This document shows, piece by piece, positions 39,395 to 49,538 of a stretch of DNA of 64,000 nt. The DNA comes from Roseobacter sp. CCS2 (GTDB taxonomy: Bacteria; Pseudomonadota; Alphaproteobacteria; Rhodobacterales; Rhodobacteraceae). Every line of letters starts with the position of its first letter. Positions within the stretch are counted from its first letter, which is position 1. The translations under genes were made by a program, and so were the position numbers. Location of the stretch: contig NZ_AAYB01000008.1 in the NCBI RefSeq assembly GCF_000169435.1, forward strand, positions 29,199-93,198, written 5' to 3'. The notes below the pieces were generated by a model. It was not told where the DNA came from and searched no databases. It saw only the letters and a list, made by a program, of their open reading frames with translations.

Positions 39395-39423
39395 TTGCCA
39401 CACACCCGCAACCTCCCTATACG
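39395..39423 (+). promoter_or_regulatory. Predicted promoter of rpmC-rpsQ-rplN block
   Basis: -35 TTGCCA (39395-39400), 17-base C-rich spacer, -10 TATACG (39418-39423). The -35 and the spacer resemble those of the rplB promoter. It restarts transcription after the insertion. Confidence 0.65.
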
Positions 39424-39505
39424 GTCCACTTCTACCCCCCCACTCCATCGGGAATCGGGTGACGTGTTTCACGGCCTGCCGATGATGTTGACAAAGGAAT
39501 ATGGC

Positions 39506-39712
39506 ATGAACGCCAATGAACTGCGGGACAAAACGCCCGATCAGCTCCGTGAAGAGCTGGTGAACCTGAAAAAAGAATCCTTCAATCTGCGCTTTCAGCA
39601 GGCCACTGGTCAGCTTGAAAACACAGCCGGTATTCGTGCGGCCCGCCGTAACGCTGCCAAGGTCAAAACAATTCTGAACGAAAAAGCAGCGTCCGCTGCC
39701 AAGGAGGCTTAA
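39506..39712 (+). CDS. rpmC: 50S ribosomal protein L29
   Basis: 68 residues from ATG 39506 (ribosome-binding site AAAGGAA). [24 protein letters not shown] is the usual first helix shown as a pattern of residues 1-20 and on. L29 lies at the tunnel exit with L23. The upstream part of the frame overlaps the predicted promoter and was excluded. Confidence 0.96.
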   Translation: MNANELRDKTPDQLREELVNLKKESFNLRFQQATGQLENTAGIRAARRNAAKVKTILNEKAASAAKEA

Positions 39713-39715
39713 TCT

Positions 39716-39946
39716 ATGCCTAAGCGTATCCTAGCCGGGGTTGTCACAAGCAACCAAAATGCTCAGACCGTCACAGTATCGGTTGAGCGTCGTTACAAGC
39801 ACCCGCTGCTTCAGAAAACTATTCGTAAGTCGAAGAAATATCGCGCTCACGATGAACAGAACGCATTCAACGTTGGTGACCAAGTTCGTATCCAGGAATG
39901 TGCACCAAAGTCGAAAACGAAACGCTGGGAGGTTATTGCCTCTTAA
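39716..39946 (+). CDS. rpsQ: 30S ribosomal protein S17
   Basis: 76 residues; [19 protein letters not shown] start and [16 protein letters not shown] block are typical. S17 is a primary 16S rRNA binder. 80 bases separate it from rplN. Confidence 0.97.
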   Translation: MPKRILAGVVTSNQNAQTVTVSVERRYKHPLLQKTIRKSKKYRAHDEQNAFNVGDQVRIQECAPKSKTKRWEVIAS

Positions 39947-40026
39947 GGTAGTAGCACCCGGTTCAATCGAAACCCTGGGCCCCCGGACAGAAATCGGGAC
40001 TTGCCCATAGGTCGGAAGGAAACCAA

Positions 40027-40395
40027 ATGATCCAGATGCAGACCAATCTGGATGTTGCTGACAACAGCGGCGCACGCCGTGTTCAGTGCATCAAGGTTCT
40101 GGGTGGTTCTCACCGTCGTTACGCCAGTGTTGGGGACATCATTGTCGTTTCGGTGAAAGAGGCCATTCCACGCGGTCGCGTAAAGAAAGGTGACGTCCGT
40201 AAGGCCGTCGTCGTACGCACCGCCAAAGAAGTTCGCCGTGACGATGGCACAGCCATTCGTTTTGACAGCAACGCTGCTGTCATCCTCAACAACAACAACG
40301 AACCCATTGGTACACGTATCTTTGGCCCAGTTGTTCGCGAGCTGCGCGCAAAGAACTTTATGAAAATCATCTCACTTGCTCCGGAGGTGCTGTAA
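40027..40395 (+). CDS. rplN: 50S ribosomal protein L14
   Basis: 122 residues, complete. [19 protein letters not shown] start. L14 contacts 16S rRNA at an intersubunit bridge. Stop and rplX start overlap (TAATG). Confidence 0.98.
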   Translation: MIQMQTNLDVADNSGARRVQCIKVLGGSHRRYASVGDIIVVSVKEAIPRGRVKKGDVRKAVVVRTAKEVRRDDGTAIRFDSNAAVILNNNNEPIGTRIFGPVVRELRAKNFMKIISLAPEVL

Positions 40396-40700
40396 TGGCT
40401 GCTAAGCTCCGCAAAGGTGACAATGTTGTCGTTCTGACTGGCAAGGACAAAGGCAAGACTGGTTCAATCACCAGCATCGACCCTAAGTCTGGCAAAGCCA
40501 TTGTGGACGGTATCAACATGGCGATCCGTCACACAAAGCAATCTCAGGCAACACAGGGTGGCCGCACGCCAAAGGCGATGCCGATCCAACTGTCCAACCT
40601 TGCGATCACTGACAGCAACGGCAAACCAACCCGCGTCGGCTTCCGCATGGATGGCGACAACAAGGTGCGTTTCGCCAAGACAACAGGGGATGCGATCTAA
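40395..40700 (+). CDS. rplX: 50S ribosomal protein L24
   Basis: 101 residues with a KOW motif ([19 protein letters not shown]). L24 starts 50S assembly. Overlaps rplE start by one base. Confidence 0.97.
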   Translation: MAAKLRKGDNVVVLTGKDKGKTGSITSIDPKSGKAIVDGINMAIRHTKQSQATQGGRTPKAMPIQLSNLAITDSNGKPTRVGFRMDGDNKVRFAKTTGDAI

Positions 40701-41263
40701 TGCTTGATACTGCAAACTATACCCCGCGTCTGAAGGACCTTTATGCATCCACTATCCGTGGTGCGATGAAAGAAGAGTTCGGCTATAAAAACGACATGCA
40801 GATCCCACGTTTGGACAAAATCGTTCTGAACATTGGCTGCGGTGCAGAAGCTGTCCGTGACAGCAAGAAAGCAAAAACCGCGCAGGAAGATCTGACAACC
40901 ATCGCCGGCCAAAAGGCCATGACAACACGCGCCAAGAAATCCATCGCTGGTTTCCGCGTCCGTGAAGACATGCCGCTTGGTGCAAAGGTGACTTTGCGCG
41001 GCGACCGTATGTTTGAATTCCTTGATCGTCTGATCACGGTTGCTATGCCACGTATCCGCGACTTTCGCGGCGTGTCTGGCAAATCCTTCGACGGCCGCGG
41101 CAACTATGCCACCGGCATCAAAGAGCACCTGATCTTCCCAGAGATTAACTTCGACAAGATCGATGAAAACTGGGGCATGGACATCGTGATCTGCACAACA
41201 GCGAATACTGACGCTGAAGCAAAGGCACTGTTGAAAGCTTTCAACATGCCGTTCAACAGCTGA
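40700..41263 (+). CDS. rplE: 50S ribosomal protein L5
   Basis: 187 residues. [11 protein letters not shown] and [21 protein letters not shown] are conserved. L5 binds 5S rRNA in the central protuberance. Confidence 0.98.
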   Translation: MLDTANYTPRLKDLYASTIRGAMKEEFGYKNDMQIPRLDKIVLNIGCGAEAVRDSKKAKTAQEDLTTIAGQKAMTTRAKKSIAGFRVREDMPLGAKVTLRGDRMFEFLDRLITVAMPRIRDFRGVSGKSFDGRGNYATGIKEHLIFPEINFDKIDENWGMDIVICTTANTDAEAKALLKAFNMPFNS

Positions 41264-41276
41264 GGGGACATTAGAT

Positions 41277-41582
41277 ATGGCTAAGAAATCCATGATTGCA
41301 CGCGAAGTGAAGCGTGAAAAGCTGGTCAAGCAATACGCCGAAAAGCGTGCCGCCTTGAAGGCAATCATCAATGACAAAGAAAAGCCCGTAGAAGACCGGT
41401 TCAAGGCAACTCTTGAACTGGCCAAACTGCCACGGAACTCTTCTGCGACCCGTTTGCATAACCGTTGCCAGCTCACCGGGCGTCCACACGCCTATTACCG
41501 CAAACTCAAGATCAGCCGGATCGCGCTGCGGGACCTTGGTTCCAATGGCGAAATTCCCGGTATGGTCAAGTCAAGCTGGTAA
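41277..41582 (+). CDS. rpsN: 30S ribosomal protein S14
   Basis: 101 residues, the long zinc-free form: no CXXC pair, and the [17 protein letters not shown]-terminal block. Normal place between rplE and rpsH. Confidence 0.98.
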   Translation: MAKKSMIAREVKREKLVKQYAEKRAALKAIINDKEKPVEDRFKATLELAKLPRNSSATRLHNRCQLTGRPHAYYRKLKISRIALRDLGSNGEIPGMVKSSW

Positions 41583-41594
41583 GGAGCACATATT

Positions 41595-41987
41595 ATGAAC
41601 GATCCTATCGGTGATATGCTCACACGTATCCGCAACGGCCAAATGCGCGGCAAGGCAGCGGTGGAAACACCTGCGTCCAAACTGCGCGGTTGGGTGCTGG
41701 ATGTGCTGTCTGACGAAGGCTACATCCGCGGTTACGAAAAGAAGGACGGCAAAGACGGTCATCCTGCTTTCTCGATCGAGCTGAAGTATTACGAGGGTGA
41801 CCCGGTCATTCGCGAAGTGAAGCGGGTTTCAAAGCCTGGCCGCCGCGTTTACCTGGGCTCCAATGACATCCCATCCGTCCGTCAGGGCCTGGGTGTGTCG
41901 ATTGTCTCCACCTCGCAAGGTGTGATGTCGGATGCAAAAGCACGCAGCGCCAATATCGGCGGCGAAGTGCTCTGCACTGTATTCTAA
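41595..41987 (+). CDS. rpsH: 30S ribosomal protein S8
   Basis: 130 residues. [14 protein letters not shown] start and C-terminal [18 protein letters not shown]. In other bacteria S8 is also the translational repressor of the spc operon; I did not identify an S8-binding hairpin here. Confidence 0.98.
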   Translation: MNDPIGDMLTRIRNGQMRGKAAVETPASKLRGWVLDVLSDEGYIRGYEKKDGKDGHPAFSIELKYYEGDPVIREVKRVSKPGRRVYLGSNDIPSVRQGLGVSIVSTSQGVMSDAKARSANIGGEVLCTVF

Positions 41988-41996
41988 GGGGATAAC

Positions 41997-42530
41997 ATGT
42001 CTCGTATTGGTAAAAAACCGGTTGAGCTGCCATCAGGCGTTACCGCCTCTGTGTCAGGTCAAACCGTTGAAATGAAAGGCCCCAAAGGGACCCGGACTTT
42101 CAAAGCCACCGACGACGTCACCATCAGTGTTGATGGCAACGTCGTTACTGTAGAACCACGCGGCAAATCCAAGCGCGCGCGCCAGCAGTGGGGCATGAGC
42201 CGCACAATGGTTGCGAACTTGGCCACTGGCGTTTCCGAAGGTTTCAAGAAAGAGCTTGAACTGTCGGGTGTTGGTTACCGTGCACAGATGCAGGGCAATG
42301 TCCTGAAACTGTCATTGGGCTACAGCCACGATGTTAACTTTGAAGTGCCTGAGGGTGTCACAGTGACATCTGCAAAGCCAACTGAAATTCTGGTCGAAGG
42401 TATCGACGAGCAGCAGGTTGGACAGGTTGCGGCGAATATTCGCGCTTGGCGTAAGCCCGAACCCTACAAGGGCAAAGGCATCAAGTACAAAGGCGAATAC
42501 ATCTTCCGCAAAGAAGGCAAGAAGAAGTAA
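41997..42530 (+). CDS. rplF: 50S ribosomal protein L6
   Basis: 177 residues, two similar domains. [15 protein letters not shown] start and the C-terminal [13 protein letters not shown] block are diagnostic. L6 lies near the factor-binding site. Confidence 0.98.
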   Translation: MSRIGKKPVELPSGVTASVSGQTVEMKGPKGTRTFKATDDVTISVDGNVVTVEPRGKSKRARQQWGMSRTMVANLATGVSEGFKKELELSGVGYRAQMQGNVLKLSLGYSHDVNFEVPEGVTVTSAKPTEILVEGIDEQQVGQVAANIRAWRKPEPYKGKGIKYKGEYIFRKEGKKK

Positions 42531-42541
42531 GGAACGCACAA

Positions 42542-42907
42542 ATGGCAAACAGCAAAAGAACTCTGTTTCTGAAGCGCCGCATGCGCGTTCGGAACAAACT
42601 GCGGGGCGTGACAGCCAACCAAGGGCGTGCGCGTCTTTCGGTGCACCGCTCAAACAAGAACATCAGCGTCCAGCTGATCGACGACGTGAACGGCGTGACA
42701 CTCGCGTCCGCTTCGTCGCTCGAAAAGGATCTGGGCGTGGTCGGCAAAAACAACGTCGAAGCCGCTTCCAAAGTGGGCACTGCAATTGCAGAGCGCGCCA
42801 AGAAAGCCGGTGTCGAGGTTGCGTATTTCGACCGTGGTGGTTTCCTCTTTCACGGCAAGATCAAGGCTTTGGCCGATGCAGCCCGTGAAGGTGGTTTGAA
42901 GATCTAA
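42542..42907 (+). CDS. rplR: 50S ribosomal protein L18
   Basis: 121 residues. The [18 protein letters not shown] region and the C-terminal [23 protein letters not shown] block are typical of L18, which binds 5S rRNA with L5. A palindromic repeat separates it from rpsE. Confidence 0.98.
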   Translation: MANSKRTLFLKRRMRVRNKLRGVTANQGRARLSVHRSNKNISVQLIDDVNGVTLASASSLEKDLGVVGKNNVEAASKVGTAIAERAKKAGVEVAYFDRGGFLFHGKIKALADAAREGGLKI

Positions 42908-42913
42908 GAAAAG

Positions 42914-42941
42914 CGTAGGCCGGGGGTTCTTCCCCGGCTTC
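42914..42941. repeat. REP-like palindrome between rplR and rpsE
   Basis: GTAG then stem GCCGGGG-GTTCT-TCCCCGGC. It is the GCCGGGG version of the GTCGGGG family, and also matches the second hairpin at 31591. Here it lies inside an operon and would be transcribed into an intercistronic hairpin. Confidence 0.75.
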
Positions 42942-43009
42942 GATGATCCGGGGCATGTGCCACCGTGATTGGACAATCGGCCAACCGGCCAGACATAAAG
43001 GACGCCACT

Positions 43010-43612
43010 ATGGCAGAACGTGATAATAACCGGGGTGGCCGCGGCCGCCGTGACGAAACACCAGAGTTTGCAGACCGTCTGGTCGCAATCAACCGTGTTT
43101 CTAAAACAGTCAAAGGCGGTAAGCGCTTTGGTTTTGCTGCACTGGTCGTTGTTGGCGACCAAAAAGGCCGCGTCGGCTTTGGTAAGGGTAAGGCGAAGGA
43201 AGTTCCTGAAGCGATCCGCAAGGCGACCGAGCAAGCCAAGCGCCAGATGATCCGTGTTGCATTGCGCGATGGCCGGACACTGCACCACGACATCGAGGGC
43301 CGTCACGGCGCCGGTAAAGTGGTCATGCGCACAGCCCCCGTTGGTACCGGTATCATCGCCGGTGGTCCAATGCGTGCCGTGTTTGAAATGTTGGGTGTGC
43401 AGGACGTTGTGTCCAAATCCATCGGGTCCCAGAACCCTTACAACATGATCCGCGCCACCATGAATGGTCTTGGCAAAGAACAATCGCCCCGCAACGTCGC
43501 ACAGCGCCGTGGCAAAAAAGTTGCTGACATTCTGCCCAAGCGTGAAACCGTTGATGAGCAAAGCGATGTGGCCCACAACACCACAGCCGCCGAAGCCACA
43601 GCCGACGCGTAA
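43010..43612 (+). CDS. rpsE: 30S ribosomal protein S5
   Basis: 200 residues from ATG 43010 (ribosome-binding site AAAGGAC). [19 protein letters not shown] and the double-stranded RNA-binding-like fold are present, with a longer acidic/Ala C-terminus (AEATADA). The longer frame from 42965 lies across the intergenic region and is not used. S5 works in decoding fidelity with S4. Confidence 0.97.
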   Translation: MAERDNNRGGRGRRDETPEFADRLVAINRVSKTVKGGKRFGFAALVVVGDQKGRVGFGKGKAKEVPEAIRKATEQAKRQMIRVALRDGRTLHHDIEGRHGAGKVVMRTAPVGTGIIAGGPMRAVFEMLGVQDVVSKSIGSQNPYNMIRATMNGLGKEQSPRNVAQRRGKKVADILPKRETVDEQSDVAHNTTAAEATADA

Positions 43613-43625
43613 GGAGATCTGAACA

Positions 43626-43814
43626 ATGGCTAAAACAATCGTCGTCAAGCAGATCGGTTCCCCGATCCGCCGCCCCGCCAAACAGCGTGCCACGCTGATC
43701 GGTCTGGGCCTGAACAAGATGAACCGCACCAAAGAACTGGAAGACACACCTTCCGTGCGCGGCATGGTCAACTCGATCAGCCACATGGTCGAGATCATCG
43801 AAGAAAAAGGTTAA
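43626..43814 (+). CDS. rpmD: 50S ribosomal protein L30
   Basis: 62 residues; [20 protein letters not shown] and [19 protein letters not shown] are typical. In most bacteria rplO follows directly, but here a repeat, a terminator and one unrelated gene intervene. Confidence 0.97.
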   Translation: MAKTIVVKQIGSPIRRPAKQRATLIGLGLNKMNRTKELEDTPSVRGMVNSISHMVEIIEEKG

Positions 43815-43821
43815 ATCGGGA

Positions 43822-43845
43822 GTCGGGGTGAACCCCGACCTACGG
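43822..43845. repeat. REP-like palindrome after rpmD
   Basis: Perfect stem GTCGGGGT-GA-ACCCCGAC (43822-43839) followed by CTACGG. Same family as at 31566, 33122 and 63145. Just upstream of the terminator. Confidence 0.8.
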
Positions 43846-43858
43846 TTTGATGGATTAG

Positions 43859-43888
43859 GCGCCTCGCAGGAAACTGCGGGGCGTTTTT
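43859..43888 (+). terminator. Rho-independent terminator after rpmD
   Basis: GCGCCTCGCAG-GAAA-CTGCGGGGCG followed by TTTTTAT. It splits the spc operon between rpmD and rplO. Confidence 0.85.
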
Positions 43889-43944
43889 ATGTTTTGGATG
43901 TATCGTGTACTGAATTGTAAACTTCATATTCAGGAGGACTGAAA

Positions 43945-44382
43945 ATGGATCTGAAGGAATTTATTTCGCAGACTGTTAGCGCCATCGCTGACGCTACAAA
44001 TGAGTTGCAAGAGAAGTATGCCGACGATGACATAGTAATTAATCCGCCCTCAGCGCTGTCGGGCACTGATGTGTTTCAGCCGAATAGCCAGAATTATACC
44101 CTACGACGGGTTCAGAATGTACAGTTTGATGTCGCAGTAACCGCATCATCTGAAACGTCTGGTGGTGGAAAGGCAGAAATTAAAGTTTGGTCAATGTCGC
44201 TGCAGGGAGGTGCTGACATAGCCAAGAACGCAGAGCAAGTTAGTCGCGTTGCCTTTTCCATTCCGATGACACTTAAACCTTCAGTTCATGAAGCAACAAA
44301 CCTTGATGAGAAAAAGAAAAACTCCGAAAAAGCTAATGCCCCAACACCGACGCAGAAGATGCCGATGGCGGGACGCCGATAA
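43945..44382 (+). CDS. Small soluble protein, function unknown (trypco2-like?)
   Basis: 145 residues, ribosome-binding site AGGAGG. The N-terminal helix MDLKEFISQTVSAIADAT, followed by INPPSALSG and the strand VQFDVAVTASSET, recalls a widespread family of small bacterial proteins; some are labelled trypsin-co-occurring domain 2 (trypco2) and are linked to conflict systems, but I am not sure of this match. The last 35 residues are Lys/Glu/Pro rich. It sits alone between rpmD and rplO. Confidence 0.5.
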   Translation: MDLKEFISQTVSAIADATNELQEKYADDDIVINPPSALSGTDVFQPNSQNYTLRRVQNVQFDVAVTASSETSGGGKAEIKVWSMSLQGGADIAKNAEQVSRVAFSIPMTLKPSVHEATNLDEKKKNSEKANAPTPTQKMPMAGRR

Positions 44383-44399
44383 ACCTCGCCCGGCTTGCC

Positions 44400-44523
44400 G
44401 GGCAGCGGCCGACCTCCCCCAGGAGGCCGCTTTTGCAACGTCTCACCATGAATTGACATTTACGATTACTTTGAGGGCGCGCGTCAAACGGATGTTTCGA
44501 GGCCTCCAGGTCGGCCGCTGCCC
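44400..44523. repeat. Inverted repeat pair around 100 bases apart
   Basis: GGGCAGCGGCCGACCT at 44400-44415 with AGGAGGCC following matches the reverse complement of 44501-44523 (GGCCTCCAGGTCGGCCGCTGCCC, given in halves: GGCCTCCAGG and TCGGCCGCTGCCC). The first copy also forms a local terminator hairpin. Confidence 0.65.
44404..44434 (+). terminator. Terminator-like hairpin after the 145-residue gene
   Basis: AGCGGCC / GGCCGCT arms followed by TTT. Fits as a terminator for the gene at 43945. Confidence 0.6.
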
Positions 44524-44736
44524 TACCGTCTCGCTAATCACTAACGCCGCGTTAACCCATCCCATCGTGCGCACCTTTAACCCAGCAAAACCCTTACTAC
44601 TGTACGTACAGGTTATGTACGCTTTGCATACGCAATCTGTACGCCGCACTTCCCTTCTTTTTATGCCTGTTAACTACAATTTCCACCAATTATGCCGAAT
44701 CCATGAAATCACCGCACCGCCTGTTGCATCTCCCAC

Positions 44737-44765
44737 TTGATCCACCCCCGCCATCCGTCTATACG
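44737..44765 (+). promoter_or_regulatory. Predicted promoter of rplO
   Basis: -35 TTGATC (44737-44742), 17-base C-rich spacer, -10 TATACG (44760-44765), about 100 bases before rplO. Same -10 as the rpmC promoter. Confidence 0.6.
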
Positions 44766-44861
44766 CCGCTAGTCGGCAGGCTTACGCCCCCGACTCAGAT
44801 GTAACGCCGTGTTTGGCCGCTCCCGTCGCTGGGGGCCAATTCCGGCAAGAGGAGAAGCGAC

Positions 44862-45335
44862 ATGAAACTGAATGAACTATCCGACAACCCGGGCGCAACC
44901 AAGCCAAAGCAACGCATTGGCCGTGGTGCAGGGTCCGGCAAAGGTAAGACCGGTGGCCGTGGTATCAAAGGTCAGAAATCCCGTTCCGGCGTTGCCATCA
45001 AAGGCTATGAGGGCGGTCAGATGCCCCTTTATCAGCGTCTGCCAAAGCGCGGCTTTAACAAACCGAACCGCAAGACATTTGCTGTCATCAACCTTGGTCT
45101 GATCCAGAAATTCATCGACGAAGGCAAGATCGACGTCAAAGCGGACATCACCGAAGATGCGCTGGTTGCATCTGGTCTGGTCCGCCGCAAAAAGGACGGT
45201 ATCCGCGTTCTGGCCAAAGGCGATTTCAAAGCCAAAGCAAAGATCGCAGTGACCGGTGCCTCCAAGGGCGCTGTAGAAGCTGTCGAAAAAGCGGGCGGTT
45301 CACTGACTGTCACAACACCGGCAGCGGCTGAGTAA
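44862..45335 (+). CDS. rplO: 50S ribosomal protein L15
   Basis: 157 residues. [21 protein letters not shown] start and the Gly-rich loop [12 protein letters not shown] are typical. L15 is central to late 50S assembly. Here it opens a new transcription block upstream of secY. Confidence 0.97.
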   Translation: MKLNELSDNPGATKPKQRIGRGAGSGKGKTGGRGIKGQKSRSGVAIKGYEGGQMPLYQRLPKRGFNKPNRKTFAVINLGLIQKFIDEGKIDVKADITEDALVASGLVRRKKDGIRVLAKGDFKAKAKIAVTGASKGAVEAVEKAGGSLTVTTPAAAE

Positions 45336-45339
45336 GACC

Positions 45340-45368
45340 TTGTGAGCGGCGCACCCGTCGCTTACATA
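45340..45368 (+). promoter_or_regulatory. Possible secondary promoter before secY
   Basis: TTGTGA (45340-45345), 17 bases, TACATA (45363-45368) in the 105-base gap between rplO and secY. Weaker match than the others. Confidence 0.4.
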
Positions 45369-45440
45369 ACTCTTCATGTTTTCCCAAACGCCGCGCACCG
45401 GGAAACGGTGTCGTGGCGTTTCTTATAAAAAGAGACCCAT

Positions 45441-46799
45441 ATGGCTTCTGCAGCAGAGCAAATGGCAGCCAACGTCAGTTGGAGCGCCTTCGGCAAAGCA
45501 ACTGAATTGCGCCAGCGGATCATGTTCACGCTTGGTTTGTTGATCATCTATCGCCTTGGTACGTTCATTCCGGTGCCCGGCATTGATGGCCTTGCACTGT
45601 CACAGTTCATGGAAGACGCCCAAGCGGGCATCGGCGGTATTTTGTCGATGTTCACCGGTGGTGCGTTGTCCCGGATGGCGATCTTTACCCTTGGGATTAT
45701 GCCCTACATCTCGGCCTCCATCGTGATGCAGCTTTTGGGTTCCATGTGGGAACCGCTCAAGAACCTCAAGAAAGAGGGCGAACAGGGGCGGCGCAAGCTG
45801 AACCAATATACTCGCTATGGTACTGTCTTTTTGGCCACAGCGCAGGCTTATGGCTTGGCTGTCAGCCTTGAAGCCGGTGGTCTTGCAGCCAACCCTGGCG
45901 CATTCTTCCAGGCCTCTACGGTGATCACTATCGTGGGCGGCACCATGTTCCTGATGTGGCTGGGTGAACAGATCACAGCACGCGGTATCGGTAACGGTAT
46001 TTCGCTGATCATCTTTGTCGGCATCATTGCTGAAATCCCTGCGGCGATGGCCCAGTTCCTGTCCCAAGGTCGTTCGGGTGCGATCAGCACGCCGGTCGTT
46101 GTGGGCATCATCATCATGCTGATCGTCGTGCTGACCTTTGTGGTCTTCATGGAGCGGTCATTGCGCAAGATCCACATTCAGTATCCGCGCCAGCAGCGCG
46201 GGATGAAGGTCTATGATGGCTCAACCAGCCACCTGCCGATCAAGGTAAACCCGGCGGGCGTGATCCCTGCGATCTTTGCCTCTGCCTTGCTGTTGCTGCC
46301 GACGACCATCAGTACGTTCAATGGTGGCTCGTCCGGGCCGCTGATGTCGACGATCCTCGCGCTCTTTGGCCCAGGCCAGCCGCTTTATCTGTTGTTCTTT
46401 GGCGGCATGATCATCTTCTTCACGTATTTCTACACCCGTGAGGTTGCCTTCAAGACAGAGGACGTGGCCGAAAACCTCAAGAACCAGAACGGTTTTGTGC
46501 CCGGTATTCGCCCCGGGAAAAAGACCGAGGAATATCTGGATTATGTGGTGACGCGTATTCTGGTGCTGGGTTCAGGTTATCTGGCACTGGTCGCCCTGCT
46601 GCCAGAGATTATTCGCGCTGAGCTGGCCATTCCGTTCTACTTTGGCGGTACGTCGATCCTGATTATTGTGTCGGTGGGTATGGACACCATCCAACAAATC
46701 CAGTCTCATCTGGTGGCACATCAATACGAAGGCCTGATTGAGAAGTCTCAACTGCGTGGCAAGCGTAATGGAAAACGTAAAGGGCCATCGCGTCGATGA
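45441..46799 (+). CDS. secY: Preprotein translocase channel subunit SecY
   Basis: 452 residues with ten membrane helices. It forms the SecYEG channel for export and membrane insertion. Family blocks include [19 protein letters not shown] [17 protein letters not shown], the plug region and [20 protein letters not shown] with GVIPAIFA. Stop overlaps adk (ATGA). Confidence 0.98.
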   Translation: MASAAEQMAANVSWSAFGKATELRQRIMFTLGLLIIYRLGTFIPVPGIDGLALSQFMEDAQAGIGGILSMFTGGALSRMAIFTLGIMPYISASIVMQLLGSMWEPLKNLKKEGEQGRRKLNQYTRYGTVFLATAQAYGLAVSLEAGGLAANPGAFFQASTVITIVGGTMFLMWLGEQITARGIGNGISLIIFVGIIAEIPAAMAQFLSQGRSGAISTPVVVGIIIMLIVVLTFVVFMERSLRKIHIQYPRQQRGMKVYDGSTSHLPIKVNPAGVIPAIFASALLLLPTTISTFNGGSSGPLMSTILALFGPGQPLYLLFFGGMIIFFTYFYTREVAFKTEDVAENLKNQNGFVPGIRPGKKTEEYLDYVVTRILVLGSGYLALVALLPEIIRAELAIPFYFGGTSILIIVSVGMDTIQQIQSHLVAHQYEGLIEKSQLRGKRNGKRKGPSRR

Positions 46800-47383
46800 A
46801 TATCATTCTGCTGGGACCGCCTGGGGCGGGTAAGGGGACACAGGCAGCCAGGCTTGTGGAGAAACGCAACATGGTGCAACTCAGCACCGGTGATATGTTG
46901 CGCGCGGCCCGAACCAGTGGAACCGAAATGGGCAATATGGTTGCCGCCGTGATGGACCGCGGTGATCTGGTCACCGATGAGATTGTGATCGGCCTGATCC
47001 GCGAACAGCTGGAAAGCGATCAAGGCAAGGGCGGGTATATCTTTGATGGCTTCCCACGGACACTGGCACAGGCCGATGCATTGGGTAATCTGCTGGTCGA
47101 GATGGGCGAAAACCTGGATGCGGTGATCGAACTGCAGGTTGATGATGATGTTCTTGTTGAGCGGATTGTCGGCCGGGCCAAAGAGGCCGAAGCGGCTGGT
47201 CAGCCCGTGCGCGCGGACGACAACGAAGAAAGCCTGCGGGTGCGTCTGATGGCCTATTACAAACAGACCAGCCCTTTGATCGGCTATTATCATGCCAAAG
47301 GTGATTTACAGTCTGTAGATGGCCTTGCCAGCATGGATGATGTGGCGACCAGTATCGCGTCTGCATTGCGCAAAAGCGAATAG
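46796..47383 (+). CDS. adk: Adenylate kinase, short form
   Basis: 195 residues. Catalyses ATP + AMP to 2 ADP. Walker [11 protein letters not shown] (about 6-15), NMP-binding [10 protein letters not shown] and DGFPRTLAQ are present. It has the short LID without a zinc site; the usual long form has an extra 25-30 residues there. Coupled to secY. Confidence 0.95.
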   Translation: MNIILLGPPGAGKGTQAARLVEKRNMVQLSTGDMLRAARTSGTEMGNMVAAVMDRGDLVTDEIVIGLIREQLESDQGKGGYIFDGFPRTLAQADALGNLLVEMGENLDAVIELQVDDDVLVERIVGRAKEAEAAGQPVRADDNEESLRVRLMAYYKQTSPLIGYYHAKGDLQSVDGLASMDDVATSIASALRKSE

Positions 47384-47417
47384 TTACCTGAAATTCACAC
47401 ATGGCTGCACGGGTGCC

Positions 47418-47446
47418 TTGACCCTATGGGAAATGCCCCCTAAACA
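47418..47446 (+). promoter_or_regulatory. Predicted promoter of rpsM
   Basis: TTGACC (47418-47423), 17-base spacer, TAAACA (47441-47446), in the 222-base gap between adk and rpsM, giving a separate start for the alpha block. Confidence 0.5.
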
Positions 47447-47605
47447 GCGCCATCCCTAGCGGGAATCAATTTGTGGTTAAGGGGTCGCCCCCCGGCATCA
47501 CAGAACACCTCGATATGACGCAGCCCGGCGCCCTTATAGGTCCGGGCTTCCGTTGTGAAAAAAGGGTCTGGAATGACGGACCCGCAACGAAAAGGAATTG
47601 CACAC

Positions 47606-47974
47606 GTGGCACGTATTGCCGGCGTAAACATCCCGACTGCAAAGCGGGTTCCAATCGCCCTTACTTATATCACCGGAATTGGCAACGCCAAAGCCGAAGA
47701 AATCTGCGAAGCGGTCAAGATCGACCGCGCGCGCCGTGTTAACCAGCTTTCTGATGCAGAAGTGCTGTCGATCCGCGAATACATTGACGCCAACCTGATG
47801 GTTGAAGGCGACCTGCGTCGCGAGACACAGATGAACATCAAGCGTCTGATGGACCTTGGGTGCTACCGTGGCCTGCGCCACCGTCGTAACCTGCCGGTGC
47901 GTGGTCAGCGTACTTCGACAAACGCACGTACACGCAAGGGTCCTGCAAAGGCCATTGCCGGTAAGAAGAAATAA
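47606..47974 (+). CDS. rpsM: 30S ribosomal protein S13
   Basis: 122 residues from GTG 47606. Homologues begin ARIAGVNIP, which sets this start; the frame continues upstream to 47555 without homology. AAAGGAA is the ribosome-binding site. S13 contacts the P-site tRNA and the 50S subunit. The C-terminal [14 protein letters not shown] tail is typical. Confidence 0.95.
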   Translation: MARIAGVNIPTAKRVPIALTYITGIGNAKAEEICEAVKIDRARRVNQLSDAEVLSIREYIDANLMVEGDLRRETQMNIKRLMDLGCYRGLRHRRNLPVRGQRTSTNARTRKGPAKAIAGKKK

Positions 47975-47988
47975 GGGAGGCTTGATCA

Positions 47989-48378
47989 ATGGCACGTGAT
48001 ACAAAACGCACCAAAAAGAAGGTTTCCAAGAACATCGCAGCTGGTGTTGCGCATGTGAATTCTTCTTTCAACAACACAAAAATCCTGATCTCTGACGTGC
48101 AGGGCAACGCCATTTCATGGTCGTCTGCTGGCACAATGGGTTTCAAGGGTTCGCGGAAATCCACACCTTACGCGGCCCAAATGGCTGCTGAGGATGCAGG
48201 CAAGAAAGCACAAGATCACGGCGTGAAAACGCTCGAGGTTGAAGTGCAGGGCCCCGGTTCCGGTCGTGAAAGCGCGCTGCGCGCATTGGCCGCTGTTGGT
48301 TTCAACATCACATCAATCCGTGACGTGACCCCAATGGCCCACAACGGTTGCCGCCCACCAAAGCGCCGCCGCGTCTAA
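47989..48378 (+). CDS. rpsK: 30S ribosomal protein S11
   Basis: 129 residues. [16 protein letters not shown] and [23 protein letters not shown] are diagnostic. It is located in the 30S platform. rpsD, which often follows in other bacteria, is not here. Confidence 0.98.
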   Translation: MARDTKRTKKKVSKNIAAGVAHVNSSFNNTKILISDVQGNAISWSSAGTMGFKGSRKSTPYAAQMAAEDAGKKAQDHGVKTLEVEVQGPGSGRESALRALAAVGFNITSIRDVTPMAHNGCRPPKRRRV

Positions 48379-48488
48379 GTATTATCCAAACGCCTTGGGG
48401 CCGTGTTTTACACACGGTCCCAATCCGTCATTTTAACCTCGGGCGTTTGCCTTTTTGGACATGAAGGCAGACTAGTATGGAGGGACAT

Positions 48489-49505
48489 ATGATCCACAAA
48501 AACTGGGCTGAGTTGATTAAGCCAACTCAATTGGAAGTAAAGCCGGGCAACGACCCCGCGCGTCAGGCAACCGTCATTGCAGAACCACTTGAGCGTGGCT
48601 TTGGTCTGACATTGGGCAACGCCCTGCGCCGCATTTTGATGAGCTCCCTTCAGGGTGCCGCCATCACTGCCGTGCAAATTGACAACGTCCTGCACGAGTT
48701 TTCATCCGTGTCTGGTGTGCGTGAAGACGTCACCGACATCGTGCTGAACCTCAAGGGTGTCGCGATCCGTATGGAAGTCGAAGGGCCGAAGCGTTTGTCC
48801 GTTCAGGCCAAAGGCCCCGGCGTTGTGACCGCTGCGGATATTTCGGAGACTGCGGGGATCGAGGTGCTGAACAAGGATCACGTGATCTGCCACCTTGATG
48901 ATGGCGCTGATCTGTACATGGAACTGACCGTCAACACCGGTAAGGGCTATGTATCCGCAGACAAGAACAAGCCAGAAGATGCACCGATCGGCATGATGTC
49001 CGTCGATGCGATCTATTCGCCTGTCAAAAAAGTCAGCTACGACGTGCAGCCAACCCGCGAAGGTCAGGTTCTGGACTATGACAAGCTGACCATGAAGGTC
49101 GAAACAGACGGGTCGCTGACACCTGATGATGCGGTCGCTTATGCAGCCCGCATTTTGCAGGACCAGCTGTCGATCTTCGTCAACTTTGATGAGCCTGAAT
49201 CAGCACAAGCAGGTCAGGATGATGATGGTCTAGAGTTCAACCCGCTTCTGCTCAAGAAAGTGGACGAGCTGGAACTGTCTGTGCGTTCGGCAAACTGCCT
49301 CAAGAACGACAACATCGTGTACATCGGCGATCTGATCCAGAAAACCGAAGCAGAAATGCTGCGCACACCGAACTTTGGCCGCAAATCCTTGAACGAGATC
49401 AAGGAAGTGCTGTCAGGCATGGGTCTGCACCTTGGCATGGATGTTGAGGACTGGCCGCCGGACAACATCGAAGATCTGGCCAAGAAGTTTGAAGACCAAT
49501 TCTAA
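48489..49505 (+). CDS. rpoA: RNA polymerase alpha subunit
   Basis: 338 residues from ATG 48489 (ribosome-binding site GGAGGG). N-terminal assembly domain with [18 protein letters not shown], a flexible linker and C-terminal alphaCTD with [29 protein letters not shown] (pattern only). The ATG at 48477 is in frame but lacks conserved sequence. It nucleates the polymerase and contacts UP elements and activators. Confidence 0.96.
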   Translation: MIHKNWAELIKPTQLEVKPGNDPARQATVIAEPLERGFGLTLGNALRRILMSSLQGAAITAVQIDNVLHEFSSVSGVREDVTDIVLNLKGVAIRMEVEGPKRLSVQAKGPGVVTAADISETAGIEVLNKDHVICHLDDGADLYMELTVNTGKGYVSADKNKPEDAPIGMMSVDAIYSPVKKVSYDVQPTREGQVLDYDKLTMKVETDGSLTPDDAVAYAARILQDQLSIFVNFDEPESAQAGQDDDGLEFNPLLLKKVDELELSVRSANCLKNDNIVYIGDLIQKTEAEMLRTPNFGRKSLNEIKEVLSGMGLHLGMDVEDWPPDNIEDLAKKFEDQF

Positions 49506-49512
49506 GTTCAAC

Positions 49513-49538
49513 GTAAGGTGGATCATGATCCACCTTAC
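49513..49538. repeat. Perfect 26-base palindrome between rpoA and rplQ
   Basis: Arms GTAAGGTGGATCA / TGATCCACCTTAC with no spacer. Can form a hairpin in the mRNA or act as a DNA-binding site. It is not of the GTCGGGG type but shares the GTA..TAC ends. No T tract follows. Confidence 0.7.

Larger units (their letters stand above)
44383..44861. other. 479-base intergenic region before rplO
   Basis: Holds a terminator-type hairpin (44404-44434), an inverted copy of the same sequence about 100 bases on (44501-44523), and the predicted rplO promoter (44737-44765). No gene found. Confidence 0.55.

Noticed and set aside
42650..43798. 382-residue minus-strand reading frame
   Set aside because: Antisense to rplR, rpsE and rpmD, which are certain.
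44288..44740. Reading frame across the rplO upstream gap
   Set aside because: Runs through a hairpin and inverted repeat, overlaps the 145-residue gene, and shows no protein-like content.
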